Source: Candidatus Gastranaerophilales bacterium (GTDB taxonomy: Bacteria > Cyanobacteriota > Vampirovibrionia > Gastranaerophilales > Gastranaerophilaceae). Taken from it: a stretch of DNA of 45,161 nucleotides. The number at the start of each line of letters is the position of its first letter. Within the stretch, counting starts at the first letter, position 1. The notes beneath the pieces were generated by a model, which was not told the DNA's origin, did not search any database, and saw nothing but the letters and a program-made list of their open reading frames with translations. Location: assembly GCA_944322945.1 (NCBI GenBank), contig CALUQN010000021.1:1-45161 (forward strand), in the 5' to 3' direction. A program made the position numbers and the translations under genes. Positions 25,734 to 35,407 of the stretch are shown here, piece after piece.

Positions 25734-27245
25734 ATGGCTGGCAAGGGTAGTGTAAAACTTGGATTTGAAAAGCAAATATGGGATGCAGCGTGTGTACTTT
25801 GGGGACACATACCTGCAGCCGAATATAGAAAAGTCATTATTGGTTTAATCTTTTTAAGATATATTTCTGCAGCATTCGAAAAAAGATATAATGAACTTTT
25901 AGCCGAAGGTGATGGATTTGAAAATGACAAAGATGCTTATACAATGGAAAACATTTTCTATGTCCCAGAGTCTGCTCGATGGTCAACTATTGCAGCTGCC
26001 GCTCATACTCCTGAAATTGGCAAAGTAATTGATGATGCAATGCGAGCTATTGAAGCTGAAAACAAAGCACTCAAAAATGTTTTGCCTAAAAACTATGCAA
26101 GTCCGGATTTGGATAAAAGAGTTTTAGGTGAAGTTGTTGATTTGTTTACAAATAATATAAAAATGGAAGATATAGGGACTGACAATGATTTACTAGGTCG
26201 AACTTATGAATACTGTATCGCACAATTTGCAGCCTATGAAGGTACAAAAGGTGGTGAATTCTATACCCCATCTAGCGTTGTAAGAACAATTGTTGAAATC
26301 CTAAAACCTTACGAAAACTGTAGAGTTTATGACCCTTGCTGTGGTTCAGGTGGCATGTTTGTACAGTCTGTAAAATTCTTGCAAGCACATAGCGGAAATA
26401 GAAACAAGATTTCTGTATATGGTCAAGAATCCAATGCTGATACTTGGAAAATGGCAAAAATGAATATGGCTATACGTGGTATTGATGCTGATTTCGGGCC
26501 ATATCAAGCTGATACATTTTTTAATGATTTGCACCCAAGCCTAAAAGCAGATTTTATTATGGCAAACCCACCATTTAACCTTTCTAACTGGGGACAAGAC
26601 AAACTTCAGGATGATGCTAGATGGAAATATGGCTTGCCACCTAGTGGAAATGCTAACTATGCTTGGATTCAACACATGATTTATCACTTAGCACCAAATG
26701 GGAAAATAGGTTTGGTATTAGCTAATGGTGCTTTATCTACTCAAACAAGTGGTGAAGGTGAAATCAGAAAACGAATTATTGAAGATGATTTGATTGAAGG
26801 TATTGTTGCAATGCCAACACAGCTGTTTTATAGCGTAACAATACCTGTAACCTTGTGGTTTATATCAAGAAACAAAAAACAAAAAGGCAAAACTCTTTTC
26901 ATAGATGCTCGAAAAATGGGTTATATGGAAGATAGAAAACACAGAAACTTGTCTGATGAAGATATCAAAAAACTTGCAGATACTTTTACAGCTTTCCAAG
27001 AAGGAATATTGGAAGATAAAAAAGGTTTTTGTGCAGTAGTAACAACAGAAGATATCAAAAAACAAGATTATATTCTAACCCCTGGCCGCTATGTTGGGAT
27101 AGAAGAACAAGAGGATGATGGCGAACCATTTGAAGATAAAATGAAACGTTTGACCTCAGAATTATCTGAAATGTTTGCACAATCAAATACTTTGCAGGAT
27201 GAAATCAAAAAGAACCTTGCAAGCATAGGTTTTGAGGTGGAGTAA
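25734..27245 (+). CDS. hsdM: Type I restriction-modification methylase HsdM
   Basis: A 503-residue N6-adenine methyltransferase subunit. The ATG at 25734 is chosen because AGGAG lies 6 bp upstream; an in-frame ATG at 25707 lacks this. An N-terminal HsdM helical domain (1-140) is followed by the SAM motif DPCCGSGGMF and the catalytic ANPPFN (NPPF). The region GGEFYTPSSVV before motif I is typical of HsdM. With HsdS it methylates the recognition site. The TAA sits directly before the next ATG at 27246, starting a chain of coupled genes to hsdR. A TTATAAG/CTTATAA inverted pair lies in the 122-bp leader. Confidence 0.95.
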   Translation: MAGKGSVKLGFEKQIWDAACVLWGHIPAAEYRKVIIGLIFLRYISAAFEKRYNELLAEGDGFENDKDAYTMENIFYVPESARWSTIAAAAHTPEIGKVIDDAMRAIEAENKALKNVLPKNYASPDLDKRVLGEVVDLFTNNIKMEDIGTDNDLLGRTYEYCIAQFAAYEGTKGGEFYTPSSVVRTIVEILKPYENCRVYDPCCGSGGMFVQSVKFLQAHSGNRNKISVYGQESNADTWKMAKMNMAIRGIDADFGPYQADTFFNDLHPSLKADFIMANPPFNLSNWGQDKLQDDARWKYGLPPSGNANYAWIQHMIYHLAPNGKIGLVLANGALSTQTSGEGEIRKRIIEDDLIEGIVAMPTQLFYSVTIPVTLWFISRNKKQKGKTLFIDARKMGYMEDRKHRNLSDEDIKKLADTFTAFQEGILEDKKGFCAVVTTEDIKKQDYILTPGRYVGIEEQEDDGEPFEDKMKRLTSELSEMFAQSNTLQDEIKKNLASIGFEVE

Positions 27246-28103
27246 ATGAACCTAGATATAGCAAATATGGTTATGAATATAGAACAAACCTCTCAAGGAT
27301 TTGATTGGGGTAATTTGGTGACAGCATTATTTGCGTCTTTTTTTGGTGCTTTAGCGGCTTTTGGGTTAAATATTTGGCGAGAAAATAAGAAACAAAACGA
27401 AGAAGAAAAAGGTAAACTATTAAAACTTTTTTATGATGTAAGTATTATCGCAAAAACTTTTTGTTATTATTATAAAAATATACAATCTAGCATAAATGGC
27501 ATTACAAAAGGAACAACTCCGTTTCAAACCCCTATTTTATTAGATGCAGTAGATATTGATATTAATGAATACGGTTTTATTGCCAAAAAAGCGCCTAAAT
27601 TATATGAAGTGCTGACATATATGCAAAATGATATTTTATTATTGTTAAACTACAATGATAACTTTGAGCAATTAAAAACAAATGACCAGTATGCAATATT
27701 AAACAAGCTATTATTTATAAATGCACATATCCCTAAAGCTTTAGCAAAAATTTTCGTAGCACTTCAAAATATTAATCTTTATCTAAGTAGATATTACAAA
27801 TCTAAGAATTTGATAAAAAATGAAGCTTGTAATTCATACATTAGAATGAAGAAAATTCTTGATGAATATAAAAAGCAATATCAAAATATAGTAAATTCTA
27901 AAAATCCATGTGATATGTTTACAGAAAGACCTCTTGGGGATGAAGAAGTAGAAACATATAAAATTGACTTAGATTATATTAACGAAGTTCTTGATACTTG
28001 GGTTATGAATTTTGGGTTAAATGAAAAACAAAAAGAAATAATTGAAACAGAAATAGCTGAGCAAGCAAAATCGAAATGGGAGGCTCCCGAAAATGAAATC
28101 TAG
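27246..28103 (+). CDS. Membrane-anchored unknown protein within the RM operon
   Basis: A 285-residue protein that I do not recognise. One N-terminal membrane segment (about residues 22-43, LVTALFASFFGALAAFGLN) follows a short outside tail, then a long, helical, lysine-rich cytoplasmic region with a conserved-looking WRENKKQNEEEKGKLLKLFYDV start. The start directly abuts the hsdM stop, with GAGGTGGAG as ribosome site. It overlaps the next gene by 11 nt. Single-span membrane proteins occur as sensors or effectors in defence operons; that role is inference. Confidence 0.7.
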   Translation: MNLDIANMVMNIEQTSQGFDWGNLVTALFASFFGALAAFGLNIWRENKKQNEEEKGKLLKLFYDVSIIAKTFCYYYKNIQSSINGITKGTTPFQTPILLDAVDIDINEYGFIAKKAPKLYEVLTYMQNDILLLLNYNDNFEQLKTNDQYAILNKLLFINAHIPKALAKIFVALQNINLYLSRYYKSKNLIKNEACNSYIRMKKILDEYKKQYQNIVNSKNPCDMFTERPLGDEEVETYKIDLDYINEVLDTWVMNFGLNEKQKEIIETEIAEQAKSKWEAPENEI

Positions 28104-28677
28104 GATAAACTTGATTTTAAAATTACTAGAACAAAGTGTTGATTTAGTATATCAGAATGATAAATATTTAATAAAACATTCTGTTCATGAGCAAGATATA
28201 TCACACAGAATAGCATTTTACTTTGAAAACTTATTAGGAAATTATGCTTGGTTTACACAAAAAGGATATAGTGTTGATGTGGAATATAATAAAAATTTTG
28301 AGGATTCAAAAAGAGTTTATAAACAATGTTCTGATTGCCAATTAGAACATTGTTACATTAAAAATTCAGGCTATAACATAGGAGATTATATTCAAATTTG
28401 CAGACCAGATATAATCCTTCATAAAAGAGGAAAAAATAATAATTCCTATAGCGATTATAATAACCTGCTGGTTATTGAAGTAAAAAAGAATGACCCTAGT
28501 TCAGAAGAAGATTTTGCTAAATTATCAGCATTTACTTGTAAAAATTCAGATTACAAGTACAATTTGGGAATATATATAAATTTAAACACTAAAACACCTG
28601 AATATTTTCAAAATGGGAAAAAACTTTCTAAAGAATCAGATATCGTATATAATTATAACCAAAAGGAGAATAGATGA
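28093..28677 (+). CDS. Unknown protein with PD-(D/E)XK-like motif, in the RM operon
   Basis: A 194-residue protein. The central part reads RPDIILHKRG, then NNLLVIEVKKND. This is the D...(I/V)E-x-K arrangement of the PD-(D/E)XK nuclease fold, with the catalytic aspartate in RPD about 30 residues before E-V-K. Two cysteine pairs lie just upstream (QCSDCQLEHC), possibly a zinc site. The family looks like short DNA-cleavage or nucleic-acid-binding proteins; no close functional call is possible. It overlaps both neighbours (11 nt upstream, 4 nt with the HEPN gene). Confidence 0.65.
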   Translation: MKSRINLILKLLEQSVDLVYQNDKYLIKHSVHEQDISHRIAFYFENLLGNYAWFTQKGYSVDVEYNKNFEDSKRVYKQCSDCQLEHCYIKNSGYNIGDYIQICRPDIILHKRGKNNNSYSDYNNLLVIEVKKNDPSSEEDFAKLSAFTCKNSDYKYNLGIYINLNTKTPEYFQNGKKLSKESDIVYNYNQKENR

Positions 28678-29090
28678 ATAAATCAGAACTGGATATATCA
28701 AAATTTAGAACCTGTATAGATTCACTAAAAACCTGTTCAAGTGATTACAAATCCTTTACTGATGAGCATATCAAAGATTATATCGAAGATGCTTGTGTAA
28801 AGCGTTTTGAGTACACAGTAGAAACAGCTTGGAAGATTATGAAAAAGTATCTAAAACTTGAATATGGCAAATCCGATAAAGAATTGACTATGAACAATAT
28901 ATTCAGGCTAATGGAAGGCTATGGGTTTATACAATCTTGGGAAACTTGGCGCAATTATTACGATAGAAGAAATGATACAAGCCATGAATATAACCAAGAT
29001 AAAGCCAAAGAAATTTTAAACAACATTGATGATTTAGTAAAAGATTGCGAGTATTTATACACAAATCTTGCAAAAGCTCTTGGAGAATAG
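28674..29090 (+). CDS. HEPN toxin-like protein (HI0074/HepT family)
   Basis: A 138-residue helical protein of the nucleotidyltransferase substrate-binding (HI0074) family, part of the HEPN superfamily. The segment TAWKIMKKYLKLEY and the LMEGYGFI-x-SWETWRNYYDRRNDTSHEYN block are typical. The HEPN RNase motif R-x4-H-x-Y is intact (R99, H104, Y106). In characterised HepT/MntA pairs this protein is an RNase toxin whose tyrosine is AMPylated by the MNT partner, here the next gene, whose ATG follows directly on this stop. It sits inside a type I restriction operon. Confidence 0.85.
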   Translation: MNKSELDISKFRTCIDSLKTCSSDYKSFTDEHIKDYIEDACVKRFEYTVETAWKIMKKYLKLEYGKSDKELTMNNIFRLMEGYGFIQSWETWRNYYDRRNDTSHEYNQDKAKEILNNIDDLVKDCEYLYTNLAKALGE

Positions 29091-29405
29091 ATGATACCCG
29101 GAATAACAGAAGAAGAACAACATATTATTGAAAACATATTAAAAGAATATGATAAAGAATATTCTTTTTTCTACTATGGCTCAAGAGTGAAAGGAACTTT
29201 TGAAAAAACATCTGATTTGGATATTCTGATAAAAGGCACCCAAGAAATGCCTTTGTCTATTTTAGAAGAGATAAAGGAAAAGTTTGATAAAAGTTCTCTT
29301 CCTTATATAGTGAATTTTTCAGATTATTATGCAATAGAAAAATATTTTTATAATCTAATAAAACCTACTCTAACTGATTACAAGGAGGGCGGAGATGACC
29401 TCTAA
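29091..29405 (+). CDS. MNT-type minimal nucleotidyltransferase (antitoxin)
   Basis: A 104-residue minimal nucleotidyltransferase. The GS-x10-D-x-D signature is intact (G30-S31 in YYGSRVKG, D42 and D44 in SDLDIL). In known HEPN/MNT pairs it transfers AMP to the toxin. It starts immediately after the HEPN gene stop and overlaps hsdS by 11 nt, so toxin, antitoxin and specificity subunit are translationally linked. An alternative is a free HI0073-like nucleotidyltransferase with an unknown acceptor. Confidence 0.88.
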   Translation: MIPGITEEEQHIIENILKEYDKEYSFFYYGSRVKGTFEKTSDLDILIKGTQEMPLSILEEIKEKFDKSSLPYIVNFSDYYAIEKYFYNLIKPTLTDYKEGGDDL

Positions 29406-30552
29406 AAATGAAATTAAAACATTAGGAGAACTTTCAGTTGATAATAAAGGCTCATATGGAATTGCAGCTTCTGCTGTTGAATATTCAGAAGAGTTGTATA
29501 CATACTTAAGAATTAGTGATATTACAGACGATGGTAGAATTAATAAAAATGATTTGAAATCTGTAAATGAACAAAATGCAGAAGATTATCTCCTAAAGCC
29601 AAATGATATTGTTTTTGCTAGAACAGGTGGAAGTACTGGAAGAAATTATTTTTATGATGGTAATGACGGACAATTTGTTTATGCAGGTTTTTTAATAAAG
29701 TTTAGCATTGATCCTCAAAAAGTTAATCCTAAATATATAAAATATTATTGTCAATCAAAAATTTATCGTGATTGGGTACATTCTTTTAATACTGGGAGTA
29801 CACGTGGAAATATTAATGCACAAACTTATTCCCAATTGCCAATTATACTTCCTCCAAGAACACAACAAGATATTTTAGTAAAAATGTTGTCGAGTTTGGA
29901 TGATAAGATTGAGTTGAATAATAAGATTAATCAGAATTTAGAACAGCAAGCCATAGCAATTTTCAAATCCTGGTTTGTCGATTTCGAACCCTTCGGTGGC
30001 AAAATGCCTGAGGCTTGGAAAGAAAAAACATTAGACGAATTTTGTAACATTTTTACTGGTAAAAAGAATGCCAATCAATTTGATGAAAATGGTGAGTATT
30101 TATTCTTCACCTGTGCTCCTACCCCACTAAGAATAAACAGTTTTATTTATGATGGCGCAGCCATAATCATTGCTGGTAATGGAGCTTATACAGGACGAAC
30201 AACCTTTTACAAAGGAAAATTTGATTTATATCAAAGGACCTATGCTTGTACAATAAAAACTGATATTGAAGCTAATTATATTTACTTGTTATACATTATT
30301 ATAAAAAATGTTCTTCAAAAAAAAATTATGGGAGGAACTCATGGCTCTGCAATTCCTTATATAGTAATGAACGACATAGCCAAGTTTAAGTTACACTATG
30401 AAAAAACTACATTTGATAAATTATCACAAATAATAAAATCTTTTATTAAAATAATTCAAAGGAATAACGAAGAAAATGAACGATTAGCACAATTACGAGA
30501 CACACTTTTGCCCAAACTCATGTCAGGTGAAATTGATGTCAATAAAGTCTAA
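29395..30552 (+). CDS. hsdS: Type I restriction specificity subunit HsdS
   Basis: A 385-residue specificity subunit with two target-recognition domains. TRD1 spans about residues 1-150, the central conserved region contains LDDKIELNNKINQNLEQQA and the IFKSWFVDFEPF motif, TRD2 spans about 205-345, and the distal conserved helix reads EENERLAQLRDTLLPKLMSGEI. The full-length two-TRD layout indicates a bipartite recognition site. AAGGAGGGCGGAG precedes the ATG. No second or partial hsdS and no internal inverted repeats are seen. The stop lies 11 bp before the next gene. Confidence 0.93.
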   Translation: MTSKNEIKTLGELSVDNKGSYGIAASAVEYSEELYTYLRISDITDDGRINKNDLKSVNEQNAEDYLLKPNDIVFARTGGSTGRNYFYDGNDGQFVYAGFLIKFSIDPQKVNPKYIKYYCQSKIYRDWVHSFNTGSTRGNINAQTYSQLPIILPPRTQQDILVKMLSSLDDKIELNNKINQNLEQQAIAIFKSWFVDFEPFGGKMPEAWKEKTLDEFCNIFTGKKNANQFDENGEYLFFTCAPTPLRINSFIYDGAAIIIAGNGAYTGRTTFYKGKFDLYQRTYACTIKTDIEANYIYLLYIIIKNVLQKKIMGGTHGSAIPYIVMNDIAKFKLHYEKTTFDKLSQIIKSFIKIIQRNNEENERLAQLRDTLLPKLMSGEIDVNKV

Positions 30553-30563
30553 CGGAAAAAATA

Positions 30564-32105
30564 ATGATAGAAGTTAATCAAAATAATCTTGAAAGTTATA
30601 TATCTGATTTTGAACTTTTTTTAGGAAAGTCATTCATAGATGCAGCAAATAATTATATTGCGAACAATAATGTTGGAATAAAAAATTGTACTGATAAGAA
30701 AGTTCATCCTTTTTATAAATATTGGAATAGCTATATTAACGATATCAAAAACACAAAAGAACATAATAAATTACATATTTCAAGAGAGACTATATTTATT
30801 TTAGAATTATTATCGAATATTAAAGATATTAAAAATAAAAAAAATATTTCACGAATTATTAACAGTTTATTACAGCATAATACATATTATTCTGCAGTTT
30901 TTGAAACCCAAATTTTAGCATACTATAGTAGCAGGTATAATATAGAAATAATTGAAGAAAATCAAATAGAAGGAGAAAAAAGTCCAGATTTTTTATTACA
31001 AACAAATAACAAAAATATATACATAGAATGTAAAGCTTTAGAAGATTTTGAAATTAATAATAACATAGAATATCAAAAAATAATTCAAAAATTGAATGAT
31101 TATTGTCAAAAAAAACAAAAATCTAATTCGGTAATCATAAAAACTGGAGAAAATTTTTCTAAAAGTAACACCAATAATATATTATCAAAAATTTACTGCT
31201 TAATAAACAAAAACTCAAATATAGTAACTAAAATCGATGAATTAGGTATAGAGGTTATTATTCAGAAAATTTCAGAGTGGGATAAACCTATATATGGAGC
31301 AATCAAAATTAATCACCCAAACAATGCAAATTTTACCATTCAAACTCAAATGAAAATTCTTAATAATGGAACTATCGAGCAAAGAAATTTAATATTAGTT
31401 GGTATTGAAGCAAAACCAATACTTAATTTTGAAAAAAGAATAAATAATGAAATTACTAAAGCCCGAAAACAGTTAAAAAGTGATAAGTGTAACCTCCTAC
31501 ATCTTCAATTACCAATAAGTGACGATATAAATTTTGAGAAATATATTGATGAAAATTATAACAATATTAAAGAATATATTGAGAATTATGCAAGAAGAAT
31601 TAATGCTGTTATAATTTCTAATCCGATGTATTCATATAAAAAAAACAGCCCAGAAATACAAACAATACAATCTGTTATTATTCCAAATTGTCGAGCAAAC
31701 AAGCCAATAAACTTTGATTTTAAAATGCCATATTCAACTGTAATGTATAAAAATATTCATGATTTAAAAATTCAAAATAATAAAACCAAAATAGAACTAA
31801 AAAATATTTTTTATACACAAAATATGCCTTGGGAAAAAGCTCCAGTTGGTGCAATATTGTTAAATATAGTAAGTTCGACAGCTGAAACTCAATTTAAAAT
31901 ATGGAAATCTTTCATAGGGTTGATAACTTTTGATATTGTTATAATGGGGGCAAGAGTTAGTATAAAATCAACAAAAAATATATTTCCAAAGAATGAAAAA
32001 TACAAAATTGATATTAATATAATCGGATATACTATTGAAATAATTGTTAATGATATAATCGTAGAAAAGGGGCAAATAAATGTCAATCACATTCACCGAA
32101 GCTAG
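30564..32105 (+). CDS. Large unknown protein with PD-(D/E)XK-like motif, between hsdS and hsdR
   Basis: A 513-residue protein that I do not recognise. Base composition is markedly more AT-rich than the flanking hsd genes, with many Asn/Ile/Lys codons, which points to separate acquisition. A possible nuclease core lies near residues 125-160: after IEIIEENQ come SPDFLLQT and then IYIECKALEDFE, the D...E-x-K pattern of restriction-endonuclease-fold proteins. The rest is Asn/Ile-rich with no recognised domain. It overlaps hsdR by 26 nt, so it is co-translated with the restriction subunit. Confidence 0.7.
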   Translation: MIEVNQNNLESYISDFELFLGKSFIDAANNYIANNNVGIKNCTDKKVHPFYKYWNSYINDIKNTKEHNKLHISRETIFILELLSNIKDIKNKKNISRIINSLLQHNTYYSAVFETQILAYYSSRYNIEIIEENQIEGEKSPDFLLQTNNKNIYIECKALEDFEINNNIEYQKIIQKLNDYCQKKQKSNSVIIKTGENFSKSNTNNILSKIYCLINKNSNIVTKIDELGIEVIIQKISEWDKPIYGAIKINHPNNANFTIQTQMKILNNGTIEQRNLILVGIEAKPILNFEKRINNEITKARKQLKSDKCNLLHLQLPISDDINFEKYIDENYNNIKEYIENYARRINAVIISNPMYSYKKNSPEIQTIQSVIIPNCRANKPINFDFKMPYSTVMYKNIHDLKIQNNKTKIELKNIFYTQNMPWEKAPVGAILLNIVSSTAETQFKIWKSFIGLITFDIVIMGARVSIKSTKNIFPKNEKYKIDINIIGYTIEIIVNDIIVEKGQINVNHIHRS

Positions 32106-35100
32106 TTATGAAAATTCTATAATCGAACTTTTTCAAGGGATGGGATACAGCCATGTTTATGGGCCTGATGTTGAAAGAGATTATACAAGCCCTTTGTATG
32201 AAAAGATTCTTGTCGATTCTCTATATCGTATCAACCCAAAATTATGTGATGATGCTATAAAAGATGCTATGTACAAGCTCAAAAACTTTGAAATCGGTGA
32301 GCTTGTTCAGAAAAACGCACAATTTATGAATTATCTGCAAAACGGGATTGAAGTCAGGTACCTGAAAAACGGAGAAGAACATTCGGACATCGCTTATCTT
32401 GTAGATTATGAGAATGTAGAAAATAATTCATTCATTATTGCTAACCAGTGGACTTTTATAGAAAATTCTGAAAAAAGGCCTGATGTAATTCTGTTTTTAA
32501 ACGGATTGCCTGTTGTAATAATGGAATTGAAATCACCTTCAAGAGAAGAAACTGACGCATCAGAAGCTTATCGACAATTAAAGAATTATATGCACGAAAT
32601 TCCTTCTATGTTTATTTATAACGCAATCTGTGTAATGTCTGACCAATTAACATCAAAAGCAGGAACTATTACATCAGATGAAACTCGTTTTATGGCGTGG
32701 AAAACAAAAGATGGAGATTATGAGAACACACAATATGCACAGTTTGATACATTCTTTGACGGAATTTTCCGAAAAGAAAGATTGTTAGACATAATCAAAA
32801 ACTTTATTTGTTTTTCAAAAGACGGATTAGATATTTTCAAAATCCTTGCAGGATATCACCAATATTTCGCTGTAAAAAAAGCTGTTCAATCAACAAAAAG
32901 AGCAGTTGAAACTGACGGGAAAGGTGGGGTTTTCTGGCATACACAAGGTAGCGGAAAATCTTTATCAATGGTGTTTTATGCCCATCTTTTACAAAAAGCA
33001 TTGAATAGCCCGACTATTGTCGTGATTACAGATAGAAATGATTTAGATAATCAGTTATATGCTCAATTTGCAAAATGTAAGGACTTTTTAAGACAAGAAC
33101 CTGTCCAAGCATCAAGCAGAGAAAACTTAAAAGAACTTTTAGACGGTAGGGAAGCAAACGGAATAATCTTTACCACAATGCAGAAGTTTGAAGAATCAGC
33201 AGAGCCATTATCTACTAGAAGAAATATTATTGTTATGGCTGATGAAGCTCATCGAGGACAATATGGATTAGCTGAAAAAGTAGATTCTAAAACTGGTGAA
33301 ATCAAAGTCGGAACAGCAAGAATTATAAGAGATTGTCTTCCGAACGCAACATTTATTGGCTTTACGGGAACTCCTGTTTCTATAAAAGATAGAAATACAA
33401 GAGAAGTCTTTGGTGATTATATTGATGTATATGATATGACACAAGCTGTTGAAGATGGAGCAACTCGTCCGGTATATTATGAAAGCAGGGTTGTTAAACT
33501 TCAACTTGATGAGCCAACACTAAGACTTATCGACAAAGAATATGAGCTTATGGCTCATAAGGCAGATCCCGAGGTAATTGAGAAAAGCAAACGAGAACTT
33601 GGACAAATGGAAGCTATTTTAGGCAATCCAAGTACTATAAATTCTCTAGTTACGGATATTATTGAACATTACGAAACAAATAGAGCTGATAAGTTGACAG
33701 GAAAAGCAATGATTGTCGCTTATTCAAGACCTATTGCTTTAAAAATTTATCATAAAATACTTGAGTTAAGACCAGATTGGACAGAAAAAGTTAAAGTTGT
33801 AATGACAGAAAGTAACAATGATCCAGAAGAGTGGCGAAAAATCATTGGAAACAAACATCATAGAGATGAATTAGCAAAAGATTTTAAAAAGAACGATTCA
33901 GAATTTAAAATTGTAATTGTTGTCGATATGTGGCTTACTGGTTTTGATGTTCCATCTTTAGCCACAATGTACGTTTATAAGCCAATGTCAGGTTATAATT
34001 TGATGCAGGCAATCGCAAGAGTTAATAGAGTTTTTGAGGATAAAGAAGGCGGACTTGTTGTAGATTATGTCGGTATAGCTTCTGCTTTAAAACAAGCAAT
34101 GAATGATTATACCGTTAGAGATAGAAAAAATTATGGTGATCCGAATATTGAAACTTCTGCTTACCCTAAATTCCTTGAAAAATTAGAAGTTTGCCGCGAT
34201 ATTATGCATGGATTTGATTATTCAAAATTCAATAGCGGAACTGATTTAGAAAGAGGAAGACTAATTAGTGGGGGTATGAACTTCTTAATCGGAGTAGAAA
34301 ATGAAAAACTTAAAGAACGATTTATAAAAGAAGCTCTACTTCTTCATCAAGCATTATCCTTATGCTCGTCACTAGTTGCAAGAGATAACAGAATAGAAGC
34401 AGCATTTTTCGAAGCTGTAAGAGTACTTGTTGTCCGTTATATGAATGAAGGATCCGAAAAGAAAATTTCATTAAAAGAAATGAATCAAAAAATTAATGAA
34501 TTACTTAAGCAAAGTATCAAAAGTGATGGAGTTATTAATCTTTTCCAAGATGTGAAAGAAGAGTTTTCTCTTTTTGATCCCAAATTTTTAGATGAAATTT
34601 CTAAAATGAAAGAAAAAAATGTTGCTGTAGAAGTACTTAAAAAATTACTTGCAGAACAAGTATCGATTTATAAAAGAACAAATTTTGTAAAATCAGAAAA
34701 ATTTAGTGAAATTATTAAAGCTGCAATGAATAGATACATAAACGGAATGATAACTAATGAAGAAGTTATTGAAGAACTACTAAATATTGCAAAACAAATG
34801 GCAAAAGCAAAAGAAGAAGGAAACGAATTAGGCCTAACTACTGATGAATTAGCATTCTATGATGCTTTAACTAAACCGGCTGCAATTAAAGATTTTTATG
34901 AAAATGATGAGTTAATTGCAATTACAAAAGAATTGACAGACACTCTTAGAAAAAATAAAACAATTGATTGGCAGAAAAAAGAATCAGCAAGAGCTAAAAT
35001 GCGAATGATGATTAAAAAACTTTTAAAAGCTCATAAATATCCCCCAGAAGGTATGGATGATGCTGTCCAAACAGTTATGACACAATGTGAACTTTGGACA

Positions 35101-35121
35101 GATAATGAATTAGAAAATTAA
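32080..35121 (+). CDS. hsdR: Type I restriction endonuclease HsdR
   Basis: A 1013-residue motor-nuclease subunit. The N-terminal nuclease region holds RPDVILFLNGLP and VVIMELKSPS (PD-(D/E)XK, D and E-L-K) near residues 130-150. The helicase has Walker A TQGSGKS near 288, DEAH in MADEAHRGQ, FIGFTGTPV, and the late motifs VDMWLTGFDVPSL and QAIARVNRVF. The C-terminal helical region contacts HsdM. All key residues look intact, so the system is likely active. AAAGGGG lies before the ATG, which is inside the end of the preceding gene. Confidence 0.95.
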   Translation: MSITFTEASYENSIIELFQGMGYSHVYGPDVERDYTSPLYEKILVDSLYRINPKLCDDAIKDAMYKLKNFEIGELVQKNAQFMNYLQNGIEVRYLKNGEEHSDIAYLVDYENVENNSFIIANQWTFIENSEKRPDVILFLNGLPVVIMELKSPSREETDASEAYRQLKNYMHEIPSMFIYNAICVMSDQLTSKAGTITSDETRFMAWKTKDGDYENTQYAQFDTFFDGIFRKERLLDIIKNFICFSKDGLDIFKILAGYHQYFAVKKAVQSTKRAVETDGKGGVFWHTQGSGKSLSMVFYAHLLQKALNSPTIVVITDRNDLDNQLYAQFAKCKDFLRQEPVQASSRENLKELLDGREANGIIFTTMQKFEESAEPLSTRRNIIVMADEAHRGQYGLAEKVDSKTGEIKVGTARIIRDCLPNATFIGFTGTPVSIKDRNTREVFGDYIDVYDMTQAVEDGATRPVYYESRVVKLQLDEPTLRLIDKEYELMAHKADPEVIEKSKRELGQMEAILGNPSTINSLVTDIIEHYETNRADKLTGKAMIVAYSRPIALKIYHKILELRPDWTEKVKVVMTESNNDPEEWRKIIGNKHHRDELAKDFKKNDSEFKIVIVVDMWLTGFDVPSLATMYVYKPMSGYNLMQAIARVNRVFEDKEGGLVVDYVGIASALKQAMNDYTVRDRKNYGDPNIETSAYPKFLEKLEVCRDIMHGFDYSKFNSGTDLERGRLISGGMNFLIGVENEKLKERFIKEALLLHQALSLCSSLVARDNRIEAAFFEAVRVLVVRYMNEGSEKKISLKEMNQKINELLKQSIKSDGVINLFQDVKEEFSLFDPKFLDEISKMKEKNVAVEVLKKLLAEQVSIYKRTNFVKSEKFSEIIKAAMNRYINGMITNEEVIEELLNIAKQMAKAKEEGNELGLTTDELAFYDALTKPAAIKDFYENDELIAITKELTDTLRKNKTIDWQKKESARAKMRMMIKKLLKAHKYPPEGMDDAVQTVMTQCELWTDNELEN

Positions 35122-35141
35122 CTTGATTTTATTTTTTTTTC

Positions 35142-35152
35142 GAGTGATGAAT
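35142..35152 (+). repeat. GAGTGATGAAT site 1
   Basis: GAGTGATGAAT, also at 35507 (plus) and 41409-41419 (minus). It lies between hsdR and a small gene; possible transposase-binding or regulatory site. Confidence 0.45.
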
Positions 35153-35177
35153 ACGACACCCTAAAAAAGGAGGTCGT

Positions 35178-35402
35178 ATGAGTAAAAGCAAGAAATACAA
35201 GATTAAACAAAAAGATTTTAGGAAGTTGGAAAAACTAGCAGAGCGGATCTACAACACAGCCACTGTTATTGACTATTTTTGCAGGACGCAACAAGAGATT
35301 GAAGAACTGTATAATCTTACTCCAGTCGTAGAAAATTTAAGACGAGATACTGATACCGTCAACGCATTTTTTATAAATTATCCTGACAACAAAAATTTTT
35401 AA
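35178..35402 (+). CDS. Small unknown protein, 74 aa
   Basis: I do not recognise this protein. It has a very strong ribosome site (AAGGAGG, 5-8 bp before the ATG). It is basic at the N-terminus (MSKSKKYKIKQKDFRKLEKL) and helical afterwards, with one cysteine, ending FFINYPDNKNF. The helix-rich pattern could suit a nucleic-acid-binding or inhibitor protein. It follows hsdR by 56 bp, and the GAGTGATGAAT site 1 lies in its leader. Confidence 0.6.
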   Translation: MSKSKKYKIKQKDFRKLEKLAERIYNTATVIDYFCRTQQEIEELYNLTPVVENLRRDTDTVNAFFINYPDNKNF

Positions 35403-35407
35403 ATGGT

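Noticed and set aside
29395-30552. Phase-variable hsdS inversion driven by the neighbouring recombinase
   Set aside because: There is one full hsdS, no partial second copy and no inverted repeats shared between the two TRDs, so no inversion cassette is visible here.
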